The notes beneath the pieces were generated by a model. That model searched no databases. It saw only the letters and a program-made list of their open reading frames with translations, and was not told where the DNA came from. The translations under genes and the position numbers were made by a program. DNA of 42,084 bases from Belnapia moabensis DSM 16746 (lineage in GTDB: Bacteria > Pseudomonadota > Alphaproteobacteria > Acetobacterales > Acetobacteraceae). The stretch is taken from contig NZ_JQKB01000046.1 of NCBI RefSeq assembly GCF_000745835.1, positions 1 to 42,084 on the forward strand, read 5' to 3'. Every line of letters begins with the position of its first letter. Positions within the stretch are counted from its first letter, which is position 1. Of this stretch, positions 1 through 7,769 are shown one piece after another.

Positions 1-551
1 GATCTCTATGGCGCTGGCGGCGACGCACTTCTCACGCGCAACTTCCTCCAGGCGGGCGGGGAAGGTTTTTTAAAATTCTCGATGGCGTCTTCCGCCTGCG
101 CATGATGGCGAGGACGTGCCGAGAGCTTGCGGTAGCCAAGGGCCCGCACCTCGCGGCTCATGGTCTGCTTGGCGGCCGTGACCCGGTGCTCCTCCCACAG
201 CCACTGGCAGAGATCGACCAGCCGCCACCGCACCACGCCATGGATGGCCGGTATCGGGCCGCTCTCGAGCACCGCCGCCAGAGCCGCACGATGCGTGCTG
301 CTCAACCGCGATGCCTGGCCCAGCGCCTTACGGTCAATCAGCCCAGCCGGACCCTCGGCATTGAACCGAACAACCCAGTCCCGGACGATCTGCACCGTCA
401 CCCCGCCGATCCGGGCGGCCTCCGTGCGCGACACTCCGTCGTAAATGGCTGCCAAGGCCAACAGGCGACGTGCCTGGGCCGCATCCTTGGTCCGTCGAGC
501 CGCAGCACGAAGCCCAGCCGCGTCAAAGTCAGCTCGGAGTGGGATGGGCAT
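1..551 (-). CDS. IS630-family transposase, 5' part with frameshift site, cut by window edge
   Basis: The gene reads leftward from an ATG at 551. The first ~165 residues form the helix-turn-helix DNA-binding region typical of IS630/Tc1-mariner transposases (residues ~40-60, around SRTEAARIGGVTVQIVRDWV), then a second HTH-like segment ending in ENFKK. The zero frame stops at position 6. Just before this, the minus strand carries T4-A6 (around 66-76); a -1 slip there continues as TFPARLEEVA to the window edge, which is the conserved entry into the IS630 DDE domain. Many IS630 elements use such a slippage site, so I read this as one gene expressed by frameshifting rather than as a broken gene. 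The catalytic DDE domain lies outside the window. Family call is firm; whether slippage occurs is inference. Confidence 0.85.
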
Positions 552-865
552 GGCGAAGCTCCCCTGTTCGCCACGTTGAATCAGAGCGCCGTCGTCCCGG
601 GAATCCCCAGCGAGTCACGCTCTCCGAGACTTGGTATAACTGGATCGAAGCATAGGGTAGTCGGGCGAAATCCGCTGCGAGCCACAAGTTCGGGGCGCTG
701 CAATGAGACAGATGTGAGACATTTGAGCAGATTCCGGCTCATGCCTCAAACACGTGCGAACACGAGGCACCGCCTTGGATTGCGCGTTGAGACAACGCCG
801 AAATGCCCGGCACACGGCGTCTCATCTTCCGCCTGCACTCTGGAGAGCGGACGAGACGGTCGTCG
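552..865. other. Intergenic stretch with no recognisable gene
   Basis: This stretch lies between the start of the IS630 transposase and the 3' end of the M41-like peptidase gene. It must hold the outer end of the IS630 element within roughly the first 50-100 bases, but the other terminus is outside the window, so the end cannot be fixed by matching inverted repeats. No convincing reading frame, RNA gene or terminator was seen. Confidence 0.5.
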
Positions 866-1924
866 TCAGCCGGTGCGTGGCGCGGCAGGCAGCAGGGGCG
901 GTGCTGGGCGGGCTGGCGGTATTCCATCCGATCGCGGCGGAAGGCTACCTGCCCGGACGGCCATCGCCAGTGGGGGCCAGTGGAGCATCCAGTCGGTCGG
1001 CCCGGGTGACGGGCGGCCGAAGTGTCGTCTAACGATCGCATCGACTTCGGCCCAACCCAATCGGAGCTCAAGACTCACGGTTCGCGCTAACTCTTGGATC
1101 GCATCCCATGCCGCGCGGCCTCGTACGAAGGCTTGAGCCAGCCGGCGAGCACGGGCCGCCATGGCGATGCCCTCCGGCCAATCGGCGATATCGGTCTCAA
1201 TCAGGGCCCAATCTCCCTCGCCACCCCCACCGTGAAGGATGCTTTCCGCATCGAGCCGCCAGTAGCGCCGGATGGGCTGTTCCCCCGGGCGTCGGAGGAT
1301 GTACCGCCGTGTGTGCCCCGCATCCGCTAACGGACCGGCGTAGGCGCAGAACATCTCCATCTCGGTAGCTGCGCGACCACGGGCCAGCGCCTCCGCGTCT
1401 CCTGCCGCCGCCCGCGCAAGCCAGTCCCGCCGTGGCGGTACCAGGGCGAAGCCCGACACAGCACCCGCCGTCATCGCTATTGGCCCGTCCTCCGGGTTGA
1501 ACGGTGGTTCCCTCCTGGAACACACCCGGATTTCGCCGAAAGGGACGCCTACATACCAGTGGGCCACAGCGTGGCCAGCCTCGTGGATGCACGTGTCCAT
1601 CCGGGCCTTGTGCCCCCACCGTCCCACGGACCTCGGCAGGGGTACTTCGCTAGGCATGGATGCGGCGGTTGTATCCTGCTCGGCAGGGGTATCGGGGGCA
1701 CAAGTCACTGCCGCGGCCCGCTGCGCCTCCTGCTCCACATAGATGTCAGCCATTATACGAGCGAGCCCCGGTGGCCCCATGCAAGCAACGATCTGGAGGC
1801 GTCGCAGTCGTGCCTCTTGCTCTGAAAAATCTGCTGGGTCTTTCCAGGAGAAGGTCCGTGCCTCAGGCGATTCGGCCCTGGCCGGATCGAGGCGGGCGGG
1901 GGCGGGCGGTTGGCGCTCAGTCAT
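866..1924 (-). CDS. M41-like zinc metallopeptidase without an ATPase domain
   Basis: A 352-residue protein with the zinc-binding motif HEAGH at residues 114-118 in the context CIHEAGHAVAHWYVG, which resembles the peptidase domain of FtsH (M41). A later segment (FCAYAGPLADAG, then a Gly/Asp stretch and a long helical region) sits where M41 enzymes carry their helical part and third metal ligand. FtsH has a membrane anchor and AAA+ module in front; here the first 100 residues are Pro/Ala-rich with no P-loop and no membrane segment. The start ATG overlaps the stop of the upstream RHH/HTH gene (ATGA, 1921-1924), so the two are translationally coupled. The likely role is cleavage of a specific protein, perhaps a repressor or host factor, by analogy with HEXXH proteases on mobile elements; that is inference. 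Confidence 0.6.
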   Translation of the reverse strand: MTERQPPAPARLDPARAESPEARTFSWKDPADFSEQEARLRRLQIVACMGPPGLARIMADIYVEQEAQRAAAVTCAPDTPAEQDTTAASMPSEVPLPRSVGRWGHKARMDTCIHEAGHAVAHWYVGVPFGEIRVCSRREPPFNPEDGPIAMTAGAVSGFALVPPRRDWLARAAAGDAEALARGRAATEMEMFCAYAGPLADAGHTRRYILRRPGEQPIRRYWRLDAESILHGGGGEGDWALIETDIADWPEGIAMAARARRLAQAFVRGRAAWDAIQELARTVSLELRLGWAEVDAIVRRHFGRPSPGPTDWMLHWPPLAMAVRAGSLPPRSDGIPPARPAPPLLPAAPRTG

Positions 1925-2757
1925 CGACCTGCCGCTCCAGGCGGTGTTGCGTCAAAGAGGTCCGCCTGCTGGCTAGAGCGCCAGCGTCTCACTGAACTTG
2001 GCGGTGTAGCTGGCGACCGCCTTGGGTGCCCGCTCGTCGCCCGACCCTGCGAGTTTGGGGACGCACTGCTGTGGTCTGTCCCTGTGCGGGGTGCCCAATG
2101 CTCGGAGGTGGACGCCGAAACCGAAGCAGGGTTTGGTCCGCTGGGCGTCGGCTGCGCAGTCCGTTTGGCTATGTAACGGTAGACCGATGCCCGGCTCACC
2201 CCGGTGGCAGCGGCGATTACCTCGGGTCGCATTCCTGCCATGGCCAGCGCGGCGACGCGGTCCACAAGCGCCGCCCGCGAAGAGGAGTGCTCCGCGCTGC
2301 TCATCAGCCTAGGGGCAGCAGGCCTGGATTTCGGCCGCATTCGCCTCTCGAGAACCTCTAGACGCTCTAGAATGTCGGAGATTGGATAGGCTTCGGTATG
2401 GGAGAGCTGCGGCGATTCCAGCTGCTCCAACCGCCGCAAGTGCGCGTGGAGCGCGTCTACGACGAGGCGACCAACCGTTAGCCCGCGCGCACTGGCCGCG
2501 GCGGAGATTGCTTTGGTCAGATCCTCCGGAACGCCGCTAACCAGCCACGTCTCTACCACGGTTCCGCTCCTCTCATATGGCTCGAAGATCGTTCTGGACT
2601 TTTTGGCAGACACCGGTCTGTTGCCATGACCGGCAGTTGCTATCCGCGACGACGTCATCGATGGATGCTGACCCAGGCCAGCGTCCCGCCACCCTCCTGC
2701 CGCCACGACAGGCCGGCCTCGCCAAGGCGGGCGAGATGTGTCGCGTGTCGCGATCAC
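1921..2757 (-). CDS. Ribbon-helix-helix plus helix-turn-helix DNA-binding protein
   Basis: 278 residues from a GTG at 2757, chosen because AGGAG lies about 6 bases upstream (minus-strand AGGAGACGTTGTG). Residues ~68-110 look like a ribbon-helix-helix domain (VETWLVSGVPEDL, then two helices ending in LHAHLRRLE). A short leucine-rich coiled coil follows (ILERLEVLERRM). Residues ~163-200 form a second DNA-binding unit, a resolvase/Tet-like HTH (MRPEVIAAATGVSRASVYRY). The tail is Ser/Pro-rich and probably disordered. Two different DNA-binding domains in one chain suggest a regulator or a DNA-organising protein of the element. It sits between the AAA+ ATPase gene and the M41-like peptidase gene and overlaps the latter by 4 bases. 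Specific target unknown. Confidence 0.7.
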   Translation of the reverse strand: MIATRDTSRPPWRGRPVVAAGGWRDAGLGQHPSMTSSRIATAGHGNRPVSAKKSRTIFEPYERSGTVVETWLVSGVPEDLTKAISAAASARGLTVGRLVVDALHAHLRRLEQLESPQLSHTEAYPISDILERLEVLERRMRPKSRPAAPRLMSSAEHSSSRAALVDRVAALAMAGMRPEVIAAATGVSRASVYRYIAKRTAQPTPSGPNPASVSASTSEHWAPRTGTDHSSASPNSQGRATSGHPRRSPATPPSSVRRWRSSQQADLFDATPPGAAGR

Positions 2758-2824
2758 AACGTCTCCTACGCCGCGGCTACCGTTTCTGGGGGTGTCTCAA
2801 CAGCGTCATCAGCGTCACGCGCCG

Positions 2825-4420
2825 CTACAGCGTCATGCCATCTTGAATTGGGGTGTGACGCTGTGACGCTGATGACGCTTCTCGCCCGCCTGCAGCAGAG
2901 ATGGAGACGAGGCGAGCGGTGCTCGTCCGCGTTTGTGCCACCTCCACCCCGGCACGCCGGAGCGCGGGCGCCACTCGTCTCAAATGCCCCGAAAGGCGTG
3001 CGGAGTCCTTCGGCCAGCCCCGTTCGCGCTGGCGCTCTTGAGGTGTGTCCCGATTTATCGCGGCAAGTAGTTCGCTTGCGGTTCCGGACCAGCCGCCGTT
3101 CTGCTCCGCCAGACCCTGCACCGCCACCGCGACGGGATCGGCCTCGATCACGCCGGCGACTGTCCCGACCCGGTTCTGCTCCAGCGCATCCAGCATGTCG
3201 TTGGTCGTCCAGCCGAACGCCGGGGCCGCAGCGCAGGCGATCTTGGCAAAGTCCGCCATACGGGGCAGCCGCGGCAGGTGCAGGCGGGGTGCATCCTTCA
3301 GCGCCAGTGCCAGCCCATCCAGCAGCAGCGCCAACATGCCGGGTGCGGCGGCGTCGAAGTTCTGCCAGATCTCCGCTTCCGTCCGCCGCGCCGCGTCCGG
3401 GATCGATGGCAGTGTCAGGGCGATCGCCCTATCGGCCAAGTCACCTCGGGTCAGCAACGAAGGAATGCCGTTCAGCAGGACCGGGTTGCAGACGTAGACA
3501 ACGAACTCGCCGCCATTCGTGCCGAGTTGCCGCTCGCCAAAGCCGCCGCCGGTGGCCACGCGACAGAGTGCGTCGGCCATCTCGGACGATAGGGCGCTTA
3601 GATTGTCGAGTGCGACCAGCCGGCCGTTGGTGGCGGCGACGCGGAGGTCGCGCTCCTCCCGCGGCACAGCGCGCACATCGGCGCGGTTCGGGTCGACCAA
3701 TCGGCGTAGTACCCTGCAGAACGTGGATTTTGCACTACCCTGCTCACCGTCTACCGCGAGCACAGGATATGGACCGTTGGGGTGCAGCGCTGCCACCAGC
3801 CACGCCACAACCAGTCGGAAGTCATGCTCCGAACCGAAGTTCAGCAGGCTACGAAATGCCTGCAGGGCACACGGCGACCGCACAGGCTCCGGCATTGCCT
3901 TCATGCCAGAGGGGCGCAGCAGAGGCACGTCTGCCCCACCCACGAGCTGCCAGGTCTCAGGAGTGATCCGCACCAGACGCCAGTCCGGCCCGCCAAGGTC
4001 TAGCCACACCTCGTTGCCCTCGCCGCGGCACAAGCGCGGGCGCGGCTCGCGCTTTGCTCCGCGGAGCGCGAGCGCCTCGAAAGCGCCCAGGGCGTCATTA
4101 AGTGAGTGCTGAGACGCCGAGCCAGGCCGCGTGCCGCCTCCCTTTGTTGCTGCCGGGTGAGCGTCCCCGTAGAGCAACAGGACGAGGTTACGAAAGTCGC
4201 GCGAGCGGACCGGATAGCGCTCGATGCGTCCCTCGTTTGGTATGGTGACAAAGGCCTCCCCGGACGAGTCGCGCCAGAACGTGGCGCCGGCGTCGAGCAC
4301 CACCGCAATGATCTTCTCGCTCTTAGTCTCCAGCGGAGACTTATCTTGGCCCTGCACCACTGCCATGTGCGGATCAATCTCCACTGTGTCGCACACGGGG
4401 AAACTGTTAGTTGAGGCCAT
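2825..4420 (-). CDS. Phage/satellite-type AAA+ ATPase (primase-helicase component)
   Basis: 531 residues from the ATG at 4420 (MASTNSF); the open frame extends further upstream, but this start overlaps the end of the Toprim gene by 14 bases. The first ~200 residues form an alpha/beta region of unknown function. A Walker A motif GEQGSAKST lies near residue 223 and a Walker B-like LVALDNLS near 267, followed by a conserved segment with LCRVATGGGF, a VYVCNPVLLNGI sensor-1-like strand and TRGDLADRAIAL. This layout is common in ATP-binding proteins of prophages and phage satellites encoded next to a Toprim/primase gene, where they are thought to act in replication initiation or unwinding. No polymerase or nuclease motif was seen. 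The family role is known only by context; exact activity is inference. Confidence 0.8.
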   Translation of the reverse strand: MASTNSFPVCDTVEIDPHMAVVQGQDKSPLETKSEKIIAVVLDAGATFWRDSSGEAFVTIPNEGRIERYPVRSRDFRNLVLLLYGDAHPAATKGGGTRPGSASQHSLNDALGAFEALALRGAKREPRPRLCRGEGNEVWLDLGGPDWRLVRITPETWQLVGGADVPLLRPSGMKAMPEPVRSPCALQAFRSLLNFGSEHDFRLVVAWLVAALHPNGPYPVLAVDGEQGSAKSTFCRVLRRLVDPNRADVRAVPREERDLRVAATNGRLVALDNLSALSSEMADALCRVATGGGFGERQLGTNGGEFVVYVCNPVLLNGIPSLLTRGDLADRAIALTLPSIPDAARRTEAEIWQNFDAAAPGMLALLLDGLALALKDAPRLHLPRLPRMADFAKIACAAAPAFGWTTNDMLDALEQNRVGTVAGVIEADPVAVAVQGLAEQNGGWSGTASELLAAINRDTPQERQRERGWPKDSARLSGHLRRVAPALRRAGVEVAQTRTSTARLVSISAAGGREASSASQRHTPIQDGMTL

Positions 4421-4946
4421 GCTGCACCCCCACCGAGGCAGCGATGCCACAAGCCGAGAGGTCGGTGCTCGGGTTGTCAGGCGTGGCGACGTGCACAGGG
4501 CGACTCTCGGCCCGCCAACGACGGGCTGCTTCCCACGCAGGGTGCTGGCCAGCTTCGTTGTGATCGGCGGCGATGACCGCGGTCCGCACAGCCGCCGGCA
4601 GCGCAAGCCGCTTGATCAAGTTGCTGGCGGAGATGGCCGACCAAGCAGGCGCCCCGAGCAACCGGCCAGCGGAGAGAGCGTCGCATGTTCCGCGGCACGT
4701 CCTGTGGAGCGTCGCGGGAATGGGCACGGCAGGAACGTTGCGGCCAGCGGCTACCGCGTGCTTGAAGTAAGTGAGGTGCGACCTCGCCAAGCCACACGGC
4801 TTTGCCACCGTGCGCTTCGCCATTGTGGCACGGCTACCGATGGTCGGGCGCTGAGAACGCCATGCGAGTGAACGGTGCTGCCGGCGGCACGCGAACGGCA
4901 CGGCGCCACCGGCACCGCCAAGCGAGCGAATAATTAATTCGATCAT
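4407..4946 (-). CDS. Toprim-domain primase fragment with degenerate N-terminus
   Basis: 179 residues, ATG at 4946 preceded by GAGGAG about 9 bases upstream. The second half matches the Toprim fold of phage/plasmid primases: CDALSAGRLLGAPAW, then VIAADHNEAGQ near residue 122, then WEAARRWRAE. The usual acidic D-x-D reads D-H-N here, so a metal-binding Asp appears replaced. The first ~80 residues are basic and do not show the CHC2-type zinc finger expected before Toprim, and no other frame supplies it clearly. The gene may be a truncated or decaying primase, or a stand-alone Toprim domain working with the ATPase encoded immediately downstream (14-base overlap). Confidence 0.55.
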   Translation of the reverse strand: MIELIIRSLGGAGGAVPFACRRQHRSLAWRSQRPTIGSRATMAKRTVAKPCGLARSHLTYFKHAVAAGRNVPAVPIPATLHRTCRGTCDALSAGRLLGAPAWSAISASNLIKRLALPAAVRTAVIAADHNEAGQHPAWEAARRWRAESRPVHVATPDNPSTDLSACGIAASVGVQHGLN

Positions 4947-5082
4947 AATGCTGCGCTCCTCAGAGCGCGGCTAGCAGCGGCGGCGCGGAGCACGCCCATA
5001 GCAGCGCTTCCGGCCGACCTGTCATCGACCAGCTGTCCGCAGGGACACCCGCAACCCGCCCGGCCGTGCCGCGCGGGTTGCG

Positions 5083-5352
5083 TTATGCGAAGATTGGGCG
5101 GCGCTTCCGTGCCAGTTCGGCGGCACGGTCAGGGTGCGTCCGTTCGGCCAGCCAGGCCTCACAATCTGTCAGCCGGTACAGGATACGGCGCGGTCCGACC
5201 CTGACGAAGGGCGGCCCCTCGCCGATTAGGCGCCAGCGCTCGATCGTGCGCTCGGACAACTTGTAGCGCTTAGCGATCTCGCTTTGTGTCAAGTACTCAC
5301 TGACCACCGCTGGTCCATGCGGTTCTGCGTGCTGCAACTTTGAATGGGGCAT
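5083..5352 (-). CDS. AlpA/excisionase-like MerR-type HTH regulator
   Basis: 89 residues. Residues ~19-72 form a MerR-like winged helix of the AlpA/excisionase (HTH_17) type: YLTQSEIAKRYKLSERTIER, then a Gly-Pro turn with a VGPRRILYR wing and a final helix DCEAWLAERT. Proteins of this size usually act as directionality factors for a tyrosine integrase or as activators of early genes in satellites and integrative elements. It is the first gene of the minus-strand block 5352-866, upstream of the Toprim and AAA+ genes, and a tyrosine integrase gene lies at 6716-7681. A GTG at codon 16 is an alternative start. The function as excisionase or regulator is inference from family and position. Confidence 0.8.
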   Translation of the reverse strand: MPHSKLQHAEPHGPAVVSEYLTQSEIAKRYKLSERTIERWRLIGEGPPFVRVGPRRILYRLTDCEAWLAERTHPDRAAELARKRRPIFA

Positions 5353-5490
5353 GGATGTCTCGTGCGCGGCGCCCGAAGTCGCCGGAGGAAGTTGCTGCCT
5401 TGCGCGGGTGTATGTTGTCCGCCACGCGGCTTGGCTATAGACTTCACTCCGGCGGCTCCGTGCTGCCGCTTGATCCCAGTCAAGCTCTGG

Positions 5491-5561
5491 CCCCCGCCGT
5501 GTAGCAGCACGGCGGGGGCTTTCCCTGTTTGCAGGGAAAGCCCCCCAAGGGGTTTCCTTTT
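5491..5561 (+). promoter_or_regulatory. Three overlapping hairpins ending in a T-run (attenuator-like)
   Basis: Stem 1 pairs 5491-5501 (CCCCCGCCGTG) with 5508-5518, 11 bp. Stem 2 pairs 5514-5527 with 5532-5545, a perfect 14 bp with a TTTG loop. Stem 3 pairs 5535-5544 (GGAAA, bulged G, CCCC) with 5549-5557 and is followed by TTTT at 5558-5561, as in an intrinsic terminator read on the plus strand. Stem 2 shares GGGGG with stem 1 and shares its right arm with stem 3, so neighbouring stems exclude each other. Function is not known; a plus-strand attenuator, terminator or small structured RNA divergent from the AlpA-like gene is possible. Confidence 0.55.
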
Positions 5562-5940
5562 GGCCAAGTCAGCGATCTGCCTCATGGCCCCAGAGCTGAA
5601 CCAGAAAATGCCCCAGTTACGCTTTGTGCGCCATAAAGCATTTCTTCCGATCTTTCGAATTCTGTTGCCCTACAATGGCTTATAGGATCCTATTTTGAAT
5701 CCTATTCCTTATTTTCCAGTGCCTAACGTCCGGCGCCGGTGCGAGTGAATGGGGCTACGAACAAAAATTCACAAGCCTGCGAGGATTGAAGGCGGTCATC
5801 TCCAACTGAAAGCGAGCTTGGATTTAGACCACCCAAGACAGGTCACTGCGGGCAAGCCCGGCGCAGTTCACGGGTATCAGCTGGGCCACACCATCCACCA
5901 TCACCACAGGCAGGCGGCGATGCTCTGCTCTTCCTCCCAC
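5562..5940. other. Non-coding stretch, partly AT-rich
   Basis: No supported gene. Bases ~5630-5720 are clearly richer in A and T than the surroundings (for example TATAGGATCCTATTTTGAATC) and could hold promoter or integration-site sequence. It separates the minus-strand AlpA block from the plus-strand vapBC-integrase block and is a reasonable place to look for an attachment site of the integrase encoded at 6716-7681; no direct repeat was identified by eye. Confidence 0.4.
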
Positions 5941-5952
5941 ACGCCATTATGT

Positions 5953-5972
5953 ATGATAATATCTTTTATCAT
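5953..5972 (+). promoter_or_regulatory. Candidate vapBC operator overlapping a -10-like box
   Basis: A perfect inverted repeat ATGATAA (5953-5959) / TTATCAT (5966-5972) with a 6-base spacer lies 58 bases before the vapB ATG. The left arm overlaps GATAAT, a near-consensus -10 hexamer. VapB antitoxins usually repress their own operon by binding such palindromes, so this is a plausible autoregulatory site. No good -35 box is visible. Confidence 0.5.
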
Positions 5973-6030
5973 CCGTAGCGCTGGACCCGACGCCGCCCGC
6001 CCGGCTAGGCTTCGGCCAGGAGCCATCCCC

Positions 6031-6270
6031 ATGCCCGCCACCGTTCCCGTGACCCTCGAGGTCGAGCCCGACGTGGCGGCCGCGCTCGCAGACCCCGCCA
6101 CCCGCGAGCGGGTCGCGCGCCTGGTCAGCCGCGCCGTGCGGCCCGCCCCCTCGGCCGAGGCGCGCGCCGCAGCCGGCGAGACGCTCGCAGCCGAGTTCCG
6201 GGCGTTCCGCCGCGGCCGCAGCCTCGGCGGCCTCGATCCCAAGGCGCTCATCCGCGAAGGCCTGCGGTAA
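6031..6270 (+). CDS. vapB: VapB-type antitoxin
   Basis: 79 residues from the ATG at 6031, with AGGAG at about 6018-6022. The frame is open further upstream, but this start has the ribosome-binding site and gives the usual antitoxin length. The N-terminal half (VPVTLEVEPDVAAALAD, then a helix) fits a small DNA-binding antitoxin domain. The C-terminal half, with FRAFRRGRSLGGLDPKALIREG, resembles the toxin-wrapping tails of VapB-like proteins. It is followed 9 bases later by a PIN-domain toxin gene, the standard type II order. Expected role: neutralise the downstream RNase and repress the operon. Assignment rests mainly on the toxin partner. Confidence 0.75.
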   Translation: MPATVPVTLEVEPDVAAALADPATRERVARLVSRAVRPAPSAEARAAAGETLAAEFRAFRRGRSLGGLDPKALIREGLR

Positions 6271-6279
6271 GCCGCCACG

Positions 6280-6702
6280 ATGAGCCTCTGCGTGCTGGAT
6301 GCCTCGGCCACCTTCCCGTGGCTGTTCGAGGACGAGGCTTCGCCTGCGACCGACGCGCTGCTCGACCATGTGACGGAGCACGGCGCCGTCGTGCCGGCGC
6401 TGTGGTTCCTCGAATGCACGAACGGCCTCGCCATGGCGGAGCGGCGCGGCCGCATCGACGGCACGAGCCTAGTGGCGGCCGTCGCGCTGTTGCGGCGCCT
6501 GCCACTCGTCGTGGACGACGCGGCGCCGTCGCGTGCCCTCGACGCCGTGCTCGAGCTCGCGCGGACCCATCGCCTGACAGCCTACGACGCGGGCTATCTC
6601 GACCTGGCGCTCCGCCGCGGCCTGCCGCTGGCCACGAGCGACGCACCGCTGCGCGCCGCCGCCACGGCCGCCGGTGTCAGTCTGCTGACCATTGGCGCGT
6701 GA
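6280..6702 (+). CDS. vapC: VapC-type PIN-domain ribonuclease toxin
   Basis: 140 residues, the usual VapC length. The PIN catalytic acids are all in place: Asp7 (VLDASATF), Glu45 (LWFLECTNG), Asp103 (TAYDAGYLDLA) and Asp121 (PLATSDAPL). PIN toxins cleave tRNA or rRNA when released from the antitoxin. The gene starts 9 bases after vapB and ends 13 bases before the tyrosine integrase start, so toxin, antitoxin and integrase probably share a transcript. This would couple maintenance of the element to its recombinase. The protein looks intact. Confidence 0.9.
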   Translation: MSLCVLDASATFPWLFEDEASPATDALLDHVTEHGAVVPALWFLECTNGLAMAERRGRIDGTSLVAAVALLRRLPLVVDDAAPSRALDAVLELARTHRLTAYDAGYLDLALRRGLPLATSDAPLRAAATAAGVSLLTIGA

Positions 6703-6715
6703 GGGAGGGACCGGG

Positions 6716-7681
6716 ATGGCGCATGACCTGATCGACCTGGGTGCAGGATCCCCTGCCCTGCCCGCCCTCGTCGCCGCCAGCGGCGAGCGCGCGGGGCTAC
6801 GCTTCCTGGAGTTCTTCGCCGCCGCCATCCGCAACCCGCATACCCGGCGCGCCTACGGCCAGGCGGCGGGCGCCTTCCTGGACTGGTGCGCGGTCGCCGG
6901 TTTGCCGTCGCTCGCCGCGGTGCAGCCGCTGCACGTCGCCACGTGGATCGAGCTGCAGACCCGCGAGCACTCCGCCCCGACCGCGAAGCAGCGCCTGGCG
7001 GCGCTGCGCCACCTGTTCAACTGGCTGGTGACCGGCCAGGTGCTGCCGGCCAACCCGGCGGCCGCGGTGCGCGGGCCGCGGCACAGCGCCCTCAAGGGAA
7101 AGACGCCGGTGCTAGACGCGGCCGAGGCGCGCCTGCTGCTCGACAGCATCGACGTCGCCACGCCCGCCGGCCTGCGCGACCGGGCGCTGATCGCGCTCAT
7201 GGTCTACAGCTTCGCGCGGGTCGGCGCGGCCACGGCGATGCGGGTGGAGGACGTGTTCACCCAGAACCACCGACTCTGGGTGCGCTTACGCGAGAAAGGC
7301 GGCAAGCGGCACGAGATGCCATGCCACCACACCCTCGAGGCGTACCTGCACGCCTATCTCGACGGCACCGGCATCGGCGCCGATCCGAAGGGGCCGCTGT
7401 TCCGCACCCTTGGCCGCGGCACCGGGCGGCTGACGCGCACGGCACTGCCGCAGGCCAATGTCTACGCCATGGTCCAGCGCCGCGCCGCGGCGGCCGGTAT
7501 CGGCACCAGGATCGGCAACCACACCTTCCGGGCGACGGGGATCACCGCCTACCTAAAGAATGGCGGCACGCTCGAGAACGCCGCTGCCATGGCCAACCAT
7601 GCCAGCACCCGCACCACCCAGCTTTATGACAGGCGTCGAGACGAGATCAGCTTGGACGAGGTCGAGAGGATCAGGGTGTGA
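6716..7681 (+). CDS. Tyrosine recombinase/integrase
   Basis: 321 residues from the ATG at 6716, preceded by GAGGGAGGGA; a TTG start at 6692 is less likely. Residues ~30-110 form the SAM-like core-binding domain (FFAAAIRNPHTRRAYGQAA). The catalytic domain keeps the expected set: Arg168 (SFARVGAA), a Lys in EKGGK near 194, His269 and Arg272 (HTFR), His295 (MANHAS) and the nucleophile Tyr304 (QLYDRR). It therefore appears active. It follows vapC by 13 bases. XerC/D-like integrases of this type move integrative elements or resolve plasmid multimers; an excisionase-like gene is encoded at 5083-5352 on the other strand. Confidence 0.92.
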   Translation: MAHDLIDLGAGSPALPALVAASGERAGLRFLEFFAAAIRNPHTRRAYGQAAGAFLDWCAVAGLPSLAAVQPLHVATWIELQTREHSAPTAKQRLAALRHLFNWLVTGQVLPANPAAAVRGPRHSALKGKTPVLDAAEARLLLDSIDVATPAGLRDRALIALMVYSFARVGAATAMRVEDVFTQNHRLWVRLREKGGKRHEMPCHHTLEAYLHAYLDGTGIGADPKGPLFRTLGRGTGRLTRTALPQANVYAMVQRRAAAAGIGTRIGNHTFRATGITAYLKNGGTLENAAAMANHASTRTTQLYDRRRDEISLDEVERIRV

Positions 7682-7769
7682 CGGCGCAGAGCTCCAATCA
7701 GCCTCCTAGCATATTTTCTCAACTCTGACCCGAGCCGGATACGAGGTCGGGTCAAAGGAGTGGCGCTAT

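Noticed and set aside
102-1136. Long plus-strand open frame across the IS630 and peptidase genes
   Set aside because: It is antisense to two recognisable genes, Arg/Pro-rich and has no domain; it is a by-product of high GC content.
2626-3966. 446-codon plus-strand frame opposite the AAA+ ATPase gene
   Set aside because: Very Arg/Ser/Pro-rich, no domain, and opposite a gene with clear Walker motifs.
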